Origin: Halobaculum marinum
GTDB taxonomy: Archaea; Halobacteriota; Halobacteria; Halobacteriales; Haloferacaceae
DNA length: 64,000 bases
Assembly (NCBI RefSeq): GCF_029338555.1
Contig: NZ_CP119989.1
Span: forward strand, 1,426,001-1,490,000
Direction of reading: 5' to 3'
Numbering within the stretch: position 1 is the first letter of the stretch; each line of letters begins with the position of its first letter. The notes below the pieces were generated by a model that made no database searches, was not told the DNA's origin, and saw nothing but the letters and a program-made list of their open reading frames with translations. Shown here piece by piece: positions 62,482-64,000 of the stretch. The position numbers and the translations under genes are program-made.

Positions 62482-63513
62482 ATGGTCGTCTCCGTCTCCG
62501 CCGCCGTCGACGTCGTGATCCTCGTCGTGGGTGTCGTGGCGCTGTGGGGCGGCGCACAACTGCTGGTCGGCTCGTCGGTACGCCTCGCACGCCGACTCGG
62601 GCTCTCGGATCTGCTGATCGGCGTGACCGTCGTCGCCGTCGGCACGTCGAGTCCAGAGATCGTCGTCACGCTGCGGGCGGCCCTCGCGGGCGCGGGCGAC
62701 CTGGCAGTCGGGAACGTCGTCGGCTCGAACGTGTTCAACCTCGCGGTCGTCCTGGGCGTCGTCGCCGTGGTCGGGTCGTTCCCCGTCGAGCGCCGGATCG
62801 TCCACCGCGACGGCGTCGCACTGTTGTCGGCGACGGGCGCCGCGGCGCTCGCCGTCTCAGACCTCCGCATCATCCCACTGGAGGGGGCGGTCCTGCTCGC
62901 TGGGCTGGCCGCCTACACTGTCGTCTCCATTCGGGCCGGCAGGACTCCCGACACCGAAGCCGATCCCGCGACTGCTGCGACGCCAGCGGGTGACCGTGTC
63001 GGCTCTCCACTCGCGTCTGCACCCGTGGATCTCTCGACACCGGCGCGGCGACTCGCGACCGGACCGGGCCGCGACGGGGTACTCCTCTTGCTCGGGCTCG
63101 CGGTCGTCTTGATCGGCGGCGACCTGCTGGTCGGTGCGGCCGTGGACATCGCACGAACGGCGGGCGTCTCCGAGTGGGTCATCGGCGGCACCGTCGTCGC
63201 CGCGGGCACCTCCACCCCGGAGTTCGCCGTCTCGCTCGTCGCGGTGCGGCAGGGGAGTCTCGGCGTCTCCGTCGGCAACGTCGTCGGCTCCAGCGTGTTC
63301 AACGTGCTCGGCGTCCTCGGCCTCGCGTCGTTGCTGACGCCGCTAACCGTCGGGAGCGAGGCACTGTCGAGCGTCGCGTGGCTCGTCGGGCTCACCGTCC
63401 TCGTCGTCGCAGCGCTGTGGTCTGGCCGACGGCTCTCTCGCGTCGAGGGCGTCGCACTGGCGATGTCGGAGGCAGTTCGCTGGGCCGTGAGCCTCCTTCG
63501 GGTGTTCGCCTGA
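62482..63513 (+). CDS. Na+/Ca2+ exchanger-family (CaCA) transporter
   Basis: A 343-residue membrane protein of ten or so helices, with the two alpha-repeats VGTSSPEIVVTLRA (about 52-65) and AGTSTPEFAVSLVA, each followed by GNVVGSNVFN or GNVVGSSVFN, which bind Na+ and Ca2+ in YrbG/NCX-type exchangers. The repeats are inverted halves of an ancient duplication. It exports or imports cations across the membrane; the ion cannot be told. A hydrophilic loop about 150-205 separates the halves. ATG 62482 diverges from ychF. Confidence 0.92.
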   Translation: MVVSVSAAVDVVILVVGVVALWGGAQLLVGSSVRLARRLGLSDLLIGVTVVAVGTSSPEIVVTLRAALAGAGDLAVGNVVGSNVFNLAVVLGVVAVVGSFPVERRIVHRDGVALLSATGAAALAVSDLRIIPLEGAVLLAGLAAYTVVSIRAGRTPDTEADPATAATPAGDRVGSPLASAPVDLSTPARRLATGPGRDGVLLLLGLAVVLIGGDLLVGAAVDIARTAGVSEWVIGGTVVAAGTSTPEFAVSLVAVRQGSLGVSVGNVVGSSVFNVLGVLGLASLLTPLTVGSEALSSVAWLVGLTVLVVAALWSGRRLSRVEGVALAMSEAVRWAVSLLRVFA

Positions 63514-63555
63514 CACGCGTGCGGGAGACCCCGCTGTGGGGGGCGGTGCCGTTCG

Positions 63556-63563
63556 CTTAAATA
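63556..63563 (+). promoter_or_regulatory. TATA box of the 63586 gene
   Basis: CTTAAATA is centred 26 bases before ATG 63586, giving a leaderless start. Confidence 0.65.
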
Positions 63564-63585
63564 CGGGCGTCGGCTACTCCGGGGC

Positions 63586-63780
63586 ATGACCACGCTGTCG
63601 TTCGACGAGAAAGGCGTCGACGTCGTGTACGAGGGGACCGAGTTCCGACTGGAGAAGGACCTCATCGAGGAGGCCACCGAGAAGTCCTACATGGACGTGA
63701 CCGACCACGAGGTGCTGCAGATCGTGGAGAAACGGCCGTCGCTGACGGGCGAGCCGCGACGGATCGGCGACATCGTCTGA
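63586..63780 (+). CDS. DUF5800-like small protein
   Basis: A 64-residue acidic protein: MTTLSFDEKGVDVVYEGTEFRLEKDLIEEATEKSY, then MDVTDHEVLQIVEKRPSLTGEPRRIGDIV. It resembles the haloarchaeal DUF5800 family; function unknown. It is soluble and has a leaderless promoter. It converges with the partial RNase H-like gene, whose stop is 37 bases beyond its own. Confidence 0.8.
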   Translation: MTTLSFDEKGVDVVYEGTEFRLEKDLIEEATEKSYMDVTDHEVLQIVEKRPSLTGEPRRIGDIV

Positions 63781-63816
63781 GCGACCGACCCGACAGCAGT
63801 CCGTCGACGGAGCTGC

Positions 63817-64000
63817 TCAGTTCGCGCCGAGGGTCGTCCCGATCGGATCGTCGTCCGGCACCGTCTCGCGGTGGAGTCGCCCCGCGACCACGTCGGCGAG
63901 CGTCTGGAGGTTCACGGTGTCGTCGCGGTTGTACGAGACGAGCCGCTCCAGCGCTCGTTCGTCGCCGCGCTCGTACTCGTGCCACAGCCGGACCGCGTCG
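63817..64000 (-). CDS. RNase H-like protein, C-terminal end only
   Basis: The minus-strand frame runs from the right window edge to a TGA at 63817-63819, giving the last 60 residues of a protein. It reads DAVRLWHEYERGDERALERLVSYNRDDTVNLQTLADVV, which matches the end of the YprB-type RNase H-like domain, where the conserved YNRxDxVNL carries a catalytic Asp. Such proteins are predicted 3'-5' exonucleases. The N-terminal part and the start codon lie beyond 64000. The last codon at the edge is incomplete. Confidence 0.7.
   Translation of the reverse strand, partial: DAVRLWHEYERGDERALERLVSYNRDDTVNLQTLADVVAGRLHRETVPDDDPIGTTLGAN

Overview
The window is a stretch of haloarchaeal chromosome. The DNA is very GC-rich by eye, and the encoded proteins are strongly acidic (runs of Asp/Glu, few Lys). 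Promoters are archaeal TATA boxes about 26-28 bases before leaderless starts. The gene set is euryarchaeal and halophilic: DNA gyrase next to topoisomerase VI, ATP-dependent DNA ligase, archaeal proteasome beta, GHMP-type shikimate kinase, Tat-exported lipoproteins, XPB and Bax1. I would place it in the class Halobacteria, perhaps near Haloferacales, without naming a species. Almost every gene looks like chromosomal core. There is no IS element, integrase, CRISPR array, rRNA or convincing tRNA.

Layout. 1-1.9 kb is a less GC-rich edge with a zinc-ribbon winged-helix regulator (running off the window) and a LysE-type exporter with a doubtful 5' end. 1.9-3.5 kb holds aroK-aroQ (aromatic amino acids) preceded by a small repeat/palindrome cluster. 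3.5-10 kb has small haloarchaeal proteins, a Tat/HtrA-like protease, a large chemotaxis-type transducer, a hotdog thioesterase and a bifunctional-nuclease-family protein. 10-24.9 kb carries a TraB-family membrane protein coupled to a site-2-protease-like protein, purM, an adenylate-ligase remnant facing an acetyl-CoA synthetase, an SDR enzyme, cytidine deaminase and uridine phosphorylase (nucleoside salvage), and an NDH-2-like flavoprotein. 25-27.6 kb has an HTH regulator divergent from a sugar-nucleotide epimerase-like protein, then arginase.

27.8-36.2 kb is the topology cluster: gyrB-gyrA on the minus strand and top6B-top6A on the plus strand, diverging from one 287-base control region. 36-43.7 kb holds a zinc-ribbon membrane protein, an MBL-fold hydrolase, DNA ligase, a DUF6884-like protein divergent from a GCS2-type ligase, a Rieske protein and the proteasome beta subunit. 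44-51 kb has small regulators (including an HTH-CBS protein with a palindrome in its promoter) and the Hsp70 set dnaJ, dnaK and grpE, with an alpha/beta hydrolase between dnaK and grpE. 51-57 kb holds XPB and Bax1 (DNA repair) flanking an antisense lipoprotein gene, and an RsmB/NOP2-type RNA methyltransferase overlapping a small separate protein. 57-64 kb ends with a PAC2-family protein, two adjacent PLP enzymes, a Tat-exported protein, YchF, a cation/Ca exchanger, a small DUF5800-like protein and the 3' end of an RNase H-like gene.

No wholly new multi-gene system is evident. The best leads are a 13-codon minigene whose stop overlaps the TraB start, an epimerase-family protein lacking the YxxxK lysine, a repeated insert in Top6B, a catalytically incomplete adenylate ligase facing acs, an apparently split RNA-methyltransferase, and the purine/pyrimidine-alternating tract in the gyrB promoter. 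Most start sites were chosen from TATA spacing and are inference.
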